From Streptomyces sp. NBC_00670 (GTDB taxonomy: Bacteria > Actinomycetota > Actinomycetes > Streptomycetales > Streptomycetaceae): a stretch of DNA of 64,000 nucleotides. A program made the position numbers and the translations under genes. The stretch lies in NCBI RefSeq assembly GCF_036226765.1, contig NZ_CP109017.1:6945001-7009000 (forward strand), given 5' to 3'. Positions 8,423 through 16,981 of the stretch are shown here, piece by piece; position 1 is the first letter of the stretch, and every line of letters begins with the position of its first letter. The notes below the pieces were generated by a model. The model had not been told where the DNA came from and searched no databases. It worked only from the letters and a program-made list of their open reading frames with translations.

Positions 8423-9898
8423 TCAGGCGGCGGCGTACTCGCGGAGCCAGTCCATGGACTGCTCGGCGCCGCCGGGCGGGGTGTAGAACGCGAGGATGAG
8501 GGCGTCGGCGTCGTCCGGGGAGCGGCCGAGGCGTTTCTTCGTCTCGTCCTTGGGCTCGACGACGGTCCGGCCGGCCGCGTCGATGCTGTACTTCGGGGCG
8601 GTGAGCTGTGTGACGAGCTGCTCGCGGTGCTTCTCCTCCAGCTCGGACAGGTCCCAGGACCGGTCCTCCGACAACTGCCGGGCCACACGCCACCAGATCT
8701 CCGACCGCAGGCGCGGGAACTTCTCCGGCTCCGACGACTTCTCGGAGACGTTCACCGGGACGATGACGGCCTGGTGCTCGCCCCTGAGGCCCTTCTCCCG
8801 GAGGTTGCCGGCGATGCCCCAGCCGATCCCGATGGAGTCGATCTTCACGGCGGTCGGCTTGACCTGCTGAATGATCTCCAGGAGGCGCGCGGTCGCCTTG
8901 ACCGGGTCCTTCTCCCGGAACCCCCACCGGCGGCCGACGACCATCCCGCGGCGCTCCCAGACGACGGTCTCGTCGCCGCCCCCGCCCATGTCGATGCCGA
9001 GCTCGTGCGGCACCTGCTCCGCGGCCGGCCGCGTCTCCTCACGCTCGGCGTGGCAGGCGCGCAGGGCGGAGAGGCGGACGACGCCGTCCTCGGCCTCGTC
9101 CGGGAACTCACCCAGCACCTTGCTGATGTAGGTCGGGGAGGTCTCGCCGAACTCGTCGCGCATGTCGTCGACGTAGGCCTGGCTGACCAGACTCGGCCGC
9201 AGCTCGTCCGGCACGGGCTCGCCGGTGAAGTTGGGGGTGTCGAACGTGCTGATGTGGATGGTGTTCCAGCGCGAGCCCGGCTGGCACACGCGGGCGAAAT
9301 GGGAGCCCGGGTCGTCGGGGTTGCCGATCGCGAGGATCCGGCAGTGCTCGCCCGTCGCGATGGACATGGCGGCGGTCCAGAACTGCTTGTTCACCCCGCA
9401 CGCCTCGTCCAGGATCACGAGGACGAATTTGGCGTGGATGCCCTGGAAGGCGTGAGGGTTGTAGTCGGACGGCTTGCGGCCGAAGGCGATCAGCTGCTTG
9501 CCGTACTTCCAGTCGGTCTCGTTGACCCGGCCGATGAAGAGCTCGCCGCGCTGCTCGGCCTTCACCCAGGCGCCGTTGATCTCGGACCACAAGATCGCCT
9601 TGACCTGGTCCCCGGTCGGCGCCGTGGTGACCACGCGCGCCTGGCCGGGCGGGTGGGTGTCCAGCCACCAGCACACCAGCCGGCTCGCGCTGAAGCTCTT
9701 GCCGGAGCCGTGGCAGGAGTGGACGGCCGTGAACCGGTTCGTCCGCACGGACTCGGCGATCTCGAGCTGCTTGGACCACAGGTGCTCACCGAGCTTGTCG
9801 CGCGCCCACTCGCCCGGCTGCGCCGCGTACGTCTCGGCCTTCCGCTCCCGCTCCAGGTCTTCGTCGATCCGGTCCGCGGCGAGAGCGAGGAAGTCCAC
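8423..9898 (-). CDS. terL: Terminase large subunit
   Basis: A 491-residue DNA-packaging motor. The ATPase half has a Walker A loop at residues 61-68 (S-C-H-G-S-G-K-S) and a Walker B strand V-L-V-I-L-D-E-A near 158-165 with the catalytic Glu. The nuclease half has an RNase H-like strand G-I-D-M-G-G-G-G-D-E near 315 and the acidic C-terminal D-D-A-D-A-L-I-L pattern near 465. Length is normal for the family. It lies after the small subunit with 13 bases between them; the GTG start has GAGGT upstream. Confidence 0.93.
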   Translation of the reverse strand: MDFLALAADRIDEDLERERKAETYAAQPGEWARDKLGEHLWSKQLEIAESVRTNRFTAVHSCHGSGKSFSASRLVCWWLDTHPPGQARVVTTAPTGDQVKAILWSEINGAWVKAEQRGELFIGRVNETDWKYGKQLIAFGRKPSDYNPHAFQGIHAKFVLVILDEACGVNKQFWTAAMSIATGEHCRILAIGNPDDPGSHFARVCQPGSRWNTIHISTFDTPNFTGEPVPDELRPSLVSQAYVDDMRDEFGETSPTYISKVLGEFPDEAEDGVVRLSALRACHAEREETRPAAEQVPHELGIDMGGGGDETVVWERRGMVVGRRWGFREKDPVKATARLLEIIQQVKPTAVKIDSIGIGWGIAGNLREKGLRGEHQAVIVPVNVSEKSSEPEKFPRLRSEIWWRVARQLSEDRSWDLSELEEKHREQLVTQLTAPKYSIDAAGRTVVEPKDETKKRLGRSPDDADALILAFYTPPGGAEQSMDWLREYAAA

Positions 9899-9911
9899 GG
9901 CCAGACCTCGC

Positions 9912-10505
9912 CTACACCGCCCGCAGGTGCCGGGCCGCCACGGCCTTGGCCGCCGAGGCGGCTGGCCCCGTCACACCGGCATGAGCGAGCGCGGCCTCGA
10001 TCGCCCCGATCACGATGTTCGCCTGCTGCTCGCTGATCGCGGCGAGCCGCTCGTCGATCCGGAGCCGGCCGATCGTGCCCAGCACCGTGACACTGCGGTC
10101 CATCGCCCGCTCATACAGCGCGACCTCCGAACGCAGCTGCTCGGCGCCCTTCTCGTCGCTGTAGCGGATGTAGCGCAGCTCGTTGACCCGCTCGGCCAGG
10201 GCGTCCTTCCACGCGATGACCTGTCCGGCAAGCTCCGACAGGGCGGTGAGCGGGTTCTCGACCGCGGGGACGTCCAGGCGGGCCAGGGCCCGGCGGGTCT
10301 CCTCCTCCAGGCGCTGCTCGGTGACACGGCGTTCGCCGGCGGCGAGGTTCTGCGGGGCCGCGCCGCCGTGGACGCGGCAGACGGTCTGGCCCTTGAGGGC
10401 CCACGCCTTGCAGCGGGGCCCCTTCGAGCCGTCCTTGGTCTTCTTGTGCGCGGTGCAGCGCCGCTTCTCCGTCGGCGTCGCGAGGTTGTTCGTGTGGTTG
10501 GCCAT
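9912..10505 (-). CDS. Terminase small subunit-like protein
   Basis: A 197-residue protein. Residues 14-50 carry the pattern R-R-C-T-A-H-K, P-R-C-K-A-W-A, C-R-V-H-G-G-A-A-P, found at the start of many actinophage small terminase subunits, followed by a long helical region (55-190) suited to oligomerisation. It is immediately upstream of terL and its ATG overlaps the preceding stop by one base (TGATG). The small subunit recognises packaging sites on phage DNA, so the packaging start could be near this gene; no cos or pac site was identified. Confidence 0.7.
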   Translation of the reverse strand: MANHTNNLATPTEKRRCTAHKKTKDGSKGPRCKAWALKGQTVCRVHGGAAPQNLAAGERRVTEQRLEEETRRALARLDVPAVENPLTALSELAGQVIAWKDALAERVNELRYIRYSDEKGAEQLRSEVALYERAMDRSVTVLGTIGRLRIDERLAAISEQQANIVIGAIEAALAHAGVTGPAASAAKAVAARHLRAV

Positions 10506-10957
10506 CACTGGCCACCCGGCACCCAGTGCTCCGGCAGTTGCTGCGGCTGCTCGCCGGGGAGTTCCTCGATCGGCGGGAGTGGTTCGGGGGTGCAGTCGCA
10601 GCCGGGGAGGTCGGCCTCGTTGGGGGCGGTGCAGGAGGAGAGGTGGATGCGGGCGGCGGCGTCGAGGGTGATGGCGTGCGGTCCGCAGGCGTAGACCGTC
10701 TGCGTCAGCTCCTGCGACCCGGGCAGCGGTGGGGGCTCGGGGAGCGCGTGCTGGGGGTCGGCGAGGGCGCGTGCCCGGGCGTGCCGCTGCTGCAGGAGGT
10801 CGTGGTGGGCGGCGAGTTCGTCGTCGGTGGGGCGGCGCTGCCAGTGGACGACGGCTGCGGTCCCGCACAGGACGCAGGCGGGCCCGGAGGGAACCGGCAG
10901 CCCCGGGGCCGGGGTGGGGGTGGGCTGGTGGGGTTCGGGCGGGGTGAGGGTGACCAC
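10505..10957 (-). CDS. Hypothetical protein with CxxC and C-terminal CDC
   Basis: A 150-residue protein of unknown function just upstream of the small terminase gene. It is rich in Pro; residues about 27-32 hold C-V-L-C-G, and further Cys/His residues (Y-A-C-G-P-H, S-S-C, C-D-C) could bind zinc. The start is GTG at 10957, preceded by GGAGGCAGGC; an upstream ATG in the same frame lies inside the previous gene. It overlaps the next start by one base, so it is probably coupled to the terminase genes. Confidence 0.55.
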   Translation of the reverse strand: MVTLTPPEPHQPTPTPAPGLPVPSGPACVLCGTAAVVHWQRRPTDDELAAHHDLLQQRHARARALADPQHALPEPPPLPGSQELTQTVYACGPHAITLDAAARIHLSSCTAPNEADLPGCDCTPEPLPPIEELPGEQPQQLPEHWVPGGQ

Positions 10958-10974
10958 GCCTGCCTCCTCGGTTG

Positions 10975-11304
10975 CTAGGTGACGGTGAGTTGCCCGACGG
11001 GGATGACGGGCTGTTCCGGGTTGTCGGTGATGCGGATCCACACCGTGTAGCGGCCCCGGGTGAGGGTGGGGCCCGTGCTGCCGGGGCCGACGAGGAACTG
11101 GGCGCGGTAGGTGCCGGTGGTGCCGACGATGGGCTGGGTGCCGTCCCAGCCGCCCGGGTACCAGACGTCGGGGCGGGCGCCGATCTCGGTGACGGCGAAC
11201 TCGACGACGTCCGTGGTCGGGTCGTACGGCTGGCCCTGCACGGTGGCGGTGACCTCGGCCTGGACGTACTCCCGGGAGTCACGGTCGATGCTCTGCACAG
11301 CCAC
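10975..11304 (-). CDS. Small beta-rich virion-associated protein
   Basis: A 109-residue protein. The sequence alternates hydrophobic and polar residues (V-E-F-A-V-T-E-I, T-Y-R-A-Q-F-L-V, R-Y-T-V-W-I-R-I), typical of an immunoglobulin-like sandwich. It follows the large LamG-like protein by 12 bases and could be a partner or decoration protein. Start is GTG. No family is recognised. Confidence 0.55.
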   Translation of the reverse strand: MAVQSIDRDSREYVQAEVTATVQGQPYDPTTDVVEFAVTEIGARPDVWYPGGWDGTQPIVGTTGTYRAQFLVGPGSTGPTLTRGRYTVWIRITDNPEQPVIPVGQLTVT

Positions 11305-11316
11305 CCCGTCCTAGGG

Positions 11317-14300
11317 TCAGTTGTCGGCGTCCCAGCGACCCCCGGTGAGCCGGGACCGCCAGCGGCCCGGGCGGTCATCAGCGCGCCAGCGGGTGAACGG
11401 GCCGCGTACGGCGATGGCCAGGCGGCGGAGGTTGCCGCGCACCGCGGCCAGGGCGCCCGCGAGTTCGGCGACGGTCTGCAAAACGAGCGTGAAGTAGCGG
11501 CCCGAGCGGCTGTCGGCCACGGCGAGGACCACCGCCTGGTACGCGGCCAGGGAGGTGCGGCGGGCCCGGCCGGCCGCCGTCGTCACTCCAGCAGGGCACC
11601 ACAGCGCGATGCCACGGCCCACTGCGCCGCCGACCGTGACCGCCGCCTGGATGGCCAGGCGGGCCGCCCCCTCCACTACGGCACTGCCGGACAGGGATAC
11701 GGCAGCAGCGAAGGCGTGGCCGAACGCACGGGTGGCCCGCGCCACGGCGCCGGACGTCGTGGCCCGGGCGAGAGCACCCGCGCGCCGCGCGACGACGGTG
11801 GTGACGCTCGTCGCGACCCGCTGGAGCGCGACGGCACGGGCCAGCCTCACGGGGGTGGTGAGCGTGGCCATCAGGCCGACGGTGCCCCCGCGCTGCGCGG
11901 TGGCGTCGGCGTGGACGGACACGGACCGCAGCAAGCCGGTCGACCGCCGCAGCGCGCCTGCTGCCGCGACGGCGGCCGCCGCCCCCAGCCGTGCGCCCCG
12001 GCCAGCCCCGGCCGTCAGGAGTAGGACTGCGCGCCGTGTCAGAGCGGAGGCGCGTCGGGTCGCTCCCGTCGCTGCGGTGGTGGCCTGCTGGACGAGGAGC
12101 ACAGCCCGGCCCGCACCGCCGGCAGCGCCCGTCTCACCGGCCCGGGCGAGCCCGGTACGCCGGGCGGTCCCGGCGGCGAGAGCCGTGACGGCCCGGGCAG
12201 CGAGGTCTGTCAGCCGGCCGGCCGCCGTGCTGGTCACGGCGGTGGCCGTGGCACGCATGCCCGCTGCCCGCCGGACCACCCCTGCCGGAGCGAGGAGGGC
12301 CGCGGTGTAGAGGCGGCCGGCGCGGGCCGTGAGGGCGGCCGTGGCGACGTCGGCGGCCAGCATGACGCCGCGGGCGACCTGGCTGATCGTTGAGGCGGCG
12401 ACGGTCTGTACCTCGGCCGCCAGCTCACGGCTGTAGGAGGTGCCGCGTGACGCGGCCGCACTCAGGAGCGCGGTGGCGCGGTGCGCGCTCAGGGCGAGCG
12501 TCCGGCCGACTGCCCCGCTCGCGCCGGCGGCCGTGATCCGGGCCAGGCCGGTCGTGCGCTGCATGGCCTGGCCGGCGGTGACGAGAGCGGCCCGGGCGAC
12601 GGCGAGGATACGGGACGTGTGGCCGCTCACGGTGAGGGTGGCGGCCTCGGTCAGCCTGGTCCGGCGCAGAGGCCAACCGGCGCCGACGGTCACCTGCGCG
12701 GGGCGGGCCAGGGACGTCCTGCGGCTCTGCCCGGCGGCCGGCTGGAGAACGGCAGCGCGGACCAGTTGCCCGGCTCTGGCCGCGCTGCCGGCGGCCGCGA
12801 CCGCCACGGTCCGCACCAGACCCGTCCGCCTGGCAGCCAAGGCGTCACTGGCCACGGGCGATTGGCGCGCGACGCCGACCCCGCGCGCCAGACGGGACGC
12901 GGTGGCCAGGGCGGCCTGAACCGCGACGGTGATCCGGCGGCCGAAGTCCATGCCGGCCGCCGTGACAGCCGCCGCTGCCCGCTGTACCCGGCCGGTCCGT
13001 GCGACAGTGCCCTGCCCCGCGACGCCCGCCGCGTACGGCAGCGCCAGCCGCCGACCGGCGCCCGGCACCGCCCCCACGAGGGCCGGCAGCCCGGTGAGGG
13101 CACTGCTACGCCGGATCGCGGGCGCCATGGACGCCACGGCCACAAGGGTGCGTGCCGTCGACCGGCGCAGGGCACCGACGGTCTGGGCGAGCGCGGCAAG
13201 CACGGCGAGCGTCACGCTGCGCCTGGTCGACGCCGCGGTGGCGACGACACCGGCCCGGGGAATGGCCCCCGTCCGTCTCGCTGCCGGGCTGGGGGTGCAC
13301 GTCACGGCGCGCGGCATTCGGGCTTGCCGCCGGCCGGCTCCGACAGTGGACGTGGTGGAGGTTCTCGCCAGTGCCGCCGAGCGACCCGGGGCAGCAGTGA
13401 GCGCGGTGGTCGCACCGAGGCTGATCTGGGTGGTCTGGCTCGGGATGAACTCGACGAGCGCCCAGAGCGCGGTGACCCGGCGGGTACTGGACTGGGAGAC
13501 GTCCGTGCGGTAACCGATCTGGGCAGTACTCAGCAAGGACGTCGTCCACGCGCCGCCGGCCTGCGGGTCGGTGTACGAGGTGAGCTGGTACGGCCGGATG
13601 GCGTTGTTGGTGTGCGTGGCCCAGCCGTTGAGGTTGACGGTGACCGAGGTGCCTTCGAGTACGGTGCCGACGGTCTGGGACTTGATGCGGTAGACGACGG
13701 AGGCAGTGGTCGTCGCGCTCGAGCCGACACGGGCGCCGACCTGGACCAGGGAGATCGCGTCGGCGGCGCCGATTCCGGCGGTGGCCGGTGAGGAGACCGC
13801 GAAGTCGTCGATCGTCGCGGTGCCGGTCGCGGTGGTCTGGTTGTAGCTGGTCGAGTCGTTCGGCGGGACCTCGTTGACCCTCGTGTAGTTGTTCGCAGTG
13901 CCTGCGGTGCCGCCGACGGCTGTGGCCCACGCGTTGTTGTCGCCGGCCGCGGCCGGGACCATGTGCACGATGTTGCCCGCGCCCGGCAGGCCGTTCTGTG
14001 CCGAGCCGGTGTTGTCGTTGACGGCGACGTCGTCGATGTACAGGTCACAGCTGGTGGAGCCGGCGGGGGCGTCGGTGAAGGCGCCGAAGCGGATCACGCA
14101 GTTCTCGAAGCTGGTGAACCCCACGCCGGAGACGGCGCCGGAGAAGTCGGTGCCGTCGAGGTAGGCGTGCTGGATGTCGTTGGCGGAGTCGTACTCCAGC
14201 TCCACCCGGTACCACTGGCCTGTGCTCAGCGTCGCCGAGGACCCGCCCACGTAGGTGTGGGAGGACCCTGATCCCGTTGAGGTCTGGAGCTGTCCGTTCG

Positions 14301-14613
14301 TCTTGAGGAAGAGTCGCGGTGAGCGGCCCGCGCTGGTGCCGAGGTCGTCGCAGGAGGCCAGGATGATCGTGTCGACGGTCGGCATCGTCGCCACGTACAG
14401 GTAGATCCGGAAGTAGACGTGCCCGACGAACGAGGTGGCGGCGAACTGGTGGCTGGCGTACTGGACGGTGGCTGACGGGTTGAACCGCATCGACGCCGTA
14501 CCGGCCCGGTGCACCGTGGTCGAGAGCGTCGGCGCGCTCGCCGATACCTCTGAGACTTCGACCCCGCCGGTGGCCGATTGCAGCTCGAACCCGCACGTCC
14601 ACAACCTGGCCAC
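11317..14613 (-). CDS. LamG-like virion protein with long Ala/Arg repeat tail
   Basis: A 1,098-residue protein. Residues 1-200 look like a concanavalin A/LamG sandwich (W-T-C-G-F-E-L at the start, then G-Q-W-Y-R-V-E-L-E-Y-D and L-Y-I-D-D-V-A-V-N-D). Residues 200-390 are a second beta-rich module. From about 395 to 1060 the chain is a degenerate tandem repeat of roughly 18-20 residues with consensus x-R-R-T-x-x-L-x-R-x-A-x-V-x-x-x-A-G, more than 30 copies. LamG domains bind glycans, so a tail-fibre or host-binding role is plausible. The gene sits upstream of the terminases, away from the expected tail module, so a decoration protein is an alternative. GTG start with AGGGGGC upstream. Confidence 0.65.
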   Translation of the reverse strand: MARLWTCGFELQSATGGVEVSEVSASAPTLSTTVHRAGTASMRFNPSATVQYASHQFAATSFVGHVYFRIYLYVATMPTVDTIILASCDDLGTSAGRSPRLFLKTNGQLQTSTGSGSSHTYVGGSSATLSTGQWYRVELEYDSANDIQHAYLDGTDFSGAVSGVGFTSFENCVIRFGAFTDAPAGSTSCDLYIDDVAVNDNTGSAQNGLPGAGNIVHMVPAAAGDNNAWATAVGGTAGTANNYTRVNEVPPNDSTSYNQTTATGTATIDDFAVSSPATAGIGAADAISLVQVGARVGSSATTTASVVYRIKSQTVGTVLEGTSVTVNLNGWATHTNNAIRPYQLTSYTDPQAGGAWTTSLLSTAQIGYRTDVSQSSTRRVTALWALVEFIPSQTTQISLGATTALTAAPGRSAALARTSTTSTVGAGRRQARMPRAVTCTPSPAARRTGAIPRAGVVATAASTRRSVTLAVLAALAQTVGALRRSTARTLVAVASMAPAIRRSSALTGLPALVGAVPGAGRRLALPYAAGVAGQGTVARTGRVQRAAAAVTAAGMDFGRRITVAVQAALATASRLARGVGVARQSPVASDALAARRTGLVRTVAVAAAGSAARAGQLVRAAVLQPAAGQSRRTSLARPAQVTVGAGWPLRRTRLTEAATLTVSGHTSRILAVARAALVTAGQAMQRTTGLARITAAGASGAVGRTLALSAHRATALLSAAASRGTSYSRELAAEVQTVAASTISQVARGVMLAADVATAALTARAGRLYTAALLAPAGVVRRAAGMRATATAVTSTAAGRLTDLAARAVTALAAGTARRTGLARAGETGAAGGAGRAVLLVQQATTAATGATRRASALTRRAVLLLTAGAGRGARLGAAAAVAAAGALRRSTGLLRSVSVHADATAQRGGTVGLMATLTTPVRLARAVALQRVATSVTTVVARRAGALARATTSGAVARATRAFGHAFAAAVSLSGSAVVEGAARLAIQAAVTVGGAVGRGIALWCPAGVTTAAGRARRTSLAAYQAVVLAVADSRSGRYFTLVLQTVAELAGALAAVRGNLRRLAIAVRGPFTRWRADDRPGRWRSRLTGGRWDADN

Positions 14614-14645
14614 AGCTGCCCCCTGTCTGTGTGGCTAGCAGCTGG

Positions 14646-15290
14646 TCAGGAGAAGCGGATGCTGAGGGTGTAGGCGACCTGGTCGCCGGAGGCGAGGTTC
14701 TGGGCGCCGTGTTCGGCGTGGAAGGCCAGGCTGCCGTTGGTGACGTTGGAGACGCCGGGGATGTTGCCGCCGGTGACGACGTCGCCCGAGGCGATGGTGG
14801 AGATCGCCGTCGACCCGTTCTGCGCGCGCGTCACGGTCAGCGTGTTGGTGCTGATGCCCGTGATCTTCATGACCTCGGTGCGGATCTGGATGTACTGGTT
14901 CGTCGAGAAGTTCGCCCCGTTGGCCACGACGAGCGTGGTCGCCGAGGTGGAGCCGATCATGGCGGACCCGGCCTGCACGCTGTCGACCGCGGTCGGCTTG
15001 GACGCGGAGTCCGACAGCGCGACCTCCGCGATCGACTGCGAACTGCCCGACGTGAACGTGCCGGTGACCTGGTAGGTGTCGTTCGGGGTGGTCGTCGTGA
15101 CGATGGACGACGTCCCCGCCACCCGCGACTCCGACGCCTCCTTGAACAGCGCCACATCCTTGTCGCTCGCGGTGAGGCCGGCGGGGTTGTTCCCCCAGGC
15201 CAGGTTGAGCGGCTCGGCCTGCGAGGGCGTGGAGCCCTTCATACGGCTGGCGATGATCTCCCGCCCCTTGGCGGTGACGACGGCGCTCAT
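14646..15290 (-). CDS. Beta-rich phage structural protein, fibre- or decoration-like
   Basis: A 214-residue protein starting M-S-A-V-V-T-A-K-G-R-E-I-I-A, a pattern resembling the beginning of some tail-fibre-associated proteins. Most of the chain is Ser/Thr/Val-rich beta sequence, with a segment near residues 140-160 (E-V-M-K-I-T-G-I-S-T-N-T-L-T-V-T-R) shared with phage receptor-binding and tail-knob modules. The ATG overlaps the preceding gene by four bases (ATGA), and GGAGC lies upstream. It neighbours the LamG-like protein, and the two may form one appendage. Confidence 0.55.
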   Translation of the reverse strand: MSAVVTAKGREIIASRMKGSTPSQAEPLNLAWGNNPAGLTASDKDVALFKEASESRVAGTSSIVTTTTPNDTYQVTGTFTSGSSQSIAEVALSDSASKPTAVDSVQAGSAMIGSTSATTLVVANGANFSTNQYIQIRTEVMKITGISTNTLTVTRAQNGSTAISTIASGDVVTGGNIPGVSNVTNGSLAFHAEHGAQNLASGDQVAYTLSIRFS

Positions 15291-15490
15291 CTCATGCTCC
15301 TTCGGTTGCGGTTGGAACGGGCGATGCGTCGCCGGGCGCGGTGCCGGCCGACCAGTTGCCACCATGCCTGCCGCCAGCGGCTCGCGTACTGCGCGGCGAC
15401 GACCCCGTGGTCGACGACGGTGCCGTCGGCGCGCCGGATGACCATGCGCAGCTCACTGGAGTGCGGCACGTCCGCACGGGATCGGCTCAC
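15287..15490 (-). CDS. Small highly basic protein
   Basis: A 67-residue, Arg-rich protein (net positive; the last 25 residues are mostly Arg, Asn and Ser) with a Trp-rich centre (S-R-W-R-Q-A-W-W-Q). It overlaps both neighbours by four bases, with a GTGA start and an ATGA end, so it is part of a tightly coupled run. Nucleic-acid binding is possible from composition only. Confidence 0.5.
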   Translation of the reverse strand: MSRSRADVPHSSELRMVIRRADGTVVDHGVVAAQYASRWRQAWWQLVGRHRARRRIARSNRNRRSMR

Positions 15491-15771
15491 GGTTCACCGC
15501 CCTCACCGTTGCGCTGGGGCGGGGCGGCGCGTTCTGCTCTGATCTGGGCGAGGCACTCCCCGTAGGGGCGCCCGGTAGCGGCCTGCATCTGCCGGGCTGC
15601 TTCCTTCACGCTCCGATCGCCCTTCGGCGGGCCCTCCGGCGCGGGGGCGGTACGGGCGGCGCGCGCCCGGGCGGCGGCCTTGGCCTGCCCGCACACCGCC
15701 TCCCGCGGCGCCCCGTCCAAGAGGTACTTGACTGTCTGCCGGCGCTGCTGGCGCCGCCGGGCACGCCCCAT
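15487..15771 (-). CDS. Small basic hypothetical protein
   Basis: A 94-residue Arg/Ala-rich protein beginning M-G-R-A-R-R-R-Q-Q-R-R. The C-terminal third has a helix-like segment (K-E-A-A-R-Q-M-Q-A-A-T-G-R-P-Y-G-E-C). The ATG overlaps the upstream stop by one base. No function can be assigned. Confidence 0.5.
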   Translation of the reverse strand: MGRARRRQQRRQTVKYLLDGAPREAVCGQAKAAARARAARTAPAPEGPPKGDRSVKEAARQMQAATGRPYGECLAQIRAERAAPPQRNGEGGEP

Positions 15772-16079
15772 CAGACTCGCCTCCACCGCTCCGCCACGGT
15801 GCGGCGGTATGCGGCGGACAGCGCCCCACCGTCGTCCGGCGGCGGCTGGTGGACGTGCACCGTGATTGCGCCCGGAGAAGGTGCGGAGCCGGCCGCCTCG
15901 AGCGTGACCGACCGCGGCTTGGGCTGCGGGTGTGCCTGCTGCAGGTGCTCCCGGAGGGCATCGCCCTTGATGGTGAACTGCAGCGCGCCATCGACGATCC
16001 GCCCGGGGGCGACCTCGAGCCGGATGGGTTCCTCGCACACCGGGCACGGCAAGAGGACGGTGGAGCAGATGGAGGCCAT
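15771..16079 (-). CDS. Hypothetical protein with N-terminal zinc site
   Basis: A 102-residue protein. Residues 4-18 hold I-C-S-T and C-P-V-C-E-E-P-I, and H-x-x-x-x-H follows near residue 45, resembling a C2H2-like metal site that would suit nucleic-acid or protein binding. The gene is the third in a chain of overlapping small genes. Function unknown. Confidence 0.5.
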   Translation of the reverse strand: MASICSTVLLPCPVCEEPIRLEVAPGRIVDGALQFTIKGDALREHLQQAHPQPKPRSVTLEAAGSAPSPGAITVHVHQPPPDDGGALSAAYRRTVAERWRRV

Positions 16080-16080
16080 C

Positions 16081-16398
16081 TCAGACTCCCGGACTGGTCG
16101 GCCACGCCCAGCAGCCCGCCGTCTCACCGCAGACGGCCTGCTGCGCCCAGTACTGGTCCGGCCCGTCGAGGAACACCGAAAGGTTGCACGGGGCTTGGGG
16201 TCCGTCGCCGCTGACGCGGACGATGACCGCGGGCAGGACATCGTCCGTACGGACAGCGGCGGCGCGGATTCCGAGGGGCATGCGCTGCCGGGTGATGAGG
16301 CGGACGTCGGCGGCGCTGAGGCGGTAGAAGACGCGATGGCCGATCTGCGGTGCCGAGGGTGGCCAGAACACGGCGGGGCCGGGCGGCGGCTGGAGCAT
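16081..16398 (-). CDS. Hypothetical phage protein
   Basis: A 105-residue protein of mixed alpha/beta character with a hydrophobic strand near residues 52-65 (D-V-L-P-A-V-I-V-R-V-S-G-D-G) and three Cys. The ATG is preceded by a near-perfect GGAGGACC site. It ends one base before the next start. Proteins of this size and composition appear in Streptomyces phages as conserved hypotheticals; no motif gives a role. Confidence 0.5.
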   Translation of the reverse strand: MLQPPPGPAVFWPPSAPQIGHRVFYRLSAADVRLITRQRMPLGIRAAAVRTDDVLPAVIVRVSGDGPQAPCNLSVFLDGPDQYWAQQAVCGETAGCWAWPTSPGV

Positions 16399-16434
16399 GG
16401 AGGGTCCTCCAGGACATGCGGGCGGTGCTCCGGG

Positions 16435-16788
16435 TTACGGGAGCGGGGTGAGGGTGAGCAGCTCGGTCACGTGGAGCAGACCGGCGCGGGAGGGGTGGGG
16501 GTCGTGGGCCATGTGTCCGTCGGCCCAGACGACGGCGTGCCGTACGCCGCGCTCGGAGGGCCCCCAGGCCATGCCGTACGCGCAGTGCGTGTCGGGTGGC
16601 TGCATGCGCAGCCGGTGGCCGTGCGCGGTGACGAACTCCTGGAGAGCGGCGGTCCAGTCGGCGTGGAGCAGGAAGTGGGGGACGTCGTCGAGCGGCAAGT
16701 CCAGGAGGCTGGCGATGCAGGCTTGGAGGCAGTTCCCGGGGCGGCCGTCGGGATCGTCGTGGAAGATCGTCTGCACGACCGGTCTCAT
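16435..16788 (-). CDS. Papain-fold (C39-like) cysteine-peptidase-like protein
   Basis: A 117-residue protein. Residues 15-29 read G-N-C-L-Q-A-C-I-A-S-L-L-D-L-P, then D-D-V-P-H-F; near residue 85 comes R-H-A-V-V-W and then H-D-P-H-P. This Cys...His...Asp order is that of C39-type or NlpC-like papain folds in a short phage form. In related hypothetical proteins Cys18 and the His of R-H-A-V would be the catalytic pair; activity is not shown. The start overlaps the upstream gene by four bases (ATGA). Confidence 0.5.
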   Translation of the reverse strand: MRPVVQTIFHDDPDGRPGNCLQACIASLLDLPLDDVPHFLLHADWTAALQEFVTAHGHRLRMQPPDTHCAYGMAWGPSERGVRHAVVWADGHMAHDPHPSRAGLLHVTELLTLTPLP

Positions 16789-16931
16789 ACCGGGTCCGGT
16801 GGGCAGTGGGCGGACAGGCAGAGGGACTGGCTTTCGGCGACGTAGTGCACGTGCTCGCCCTGGTCGACGAGGAGCTGGGCGGCCTCGAGTGCGGACGCCG
16901 GCGCCCGCGGTGGGGTGAGTTGTTCGGGCAT
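16785..16931 (-). CDS. 48-residue micro-protein coupled to C39-like gene
   Basis: A short ORF reading M-P-E-Q-L-T-P-P-R-A and onward, with a helix (A-L-E-A-A-Q-L-L-V-D-Q-G) and two Cys near the end. It has GGAG seven bases upstream and overlaps the next gene by ATGA, which supports it as a real gene. Function unknown; it may be a partner of the following protein. Confidence 0.45.
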   Translation of the reverse strand: MPEQLTPPRAPASALEAAQLLVDQGEHVHYVAESQSLCLSAHCPPDPV

Positions 16932-16981
16932 GGGCGGTCTCCATCGGGTGGTTCGGGCGGACGATGAGGGCGCGCCACGGG

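Noticed and set aside
1733-10036. Very long plus-strand open frames opposite the head and packaging genes
   Set aside because: They mirror clear capsid, protease, portal and terminase genes; composition is Arg/Gly/Val-rich with no motifs, as expected of antisense frames in high-G+C DNA.
9912-10957. cos or pac site beside the terminase genes
   Set aside because: No convincing repeat cluster or palindrome was found near the small terminase gene.
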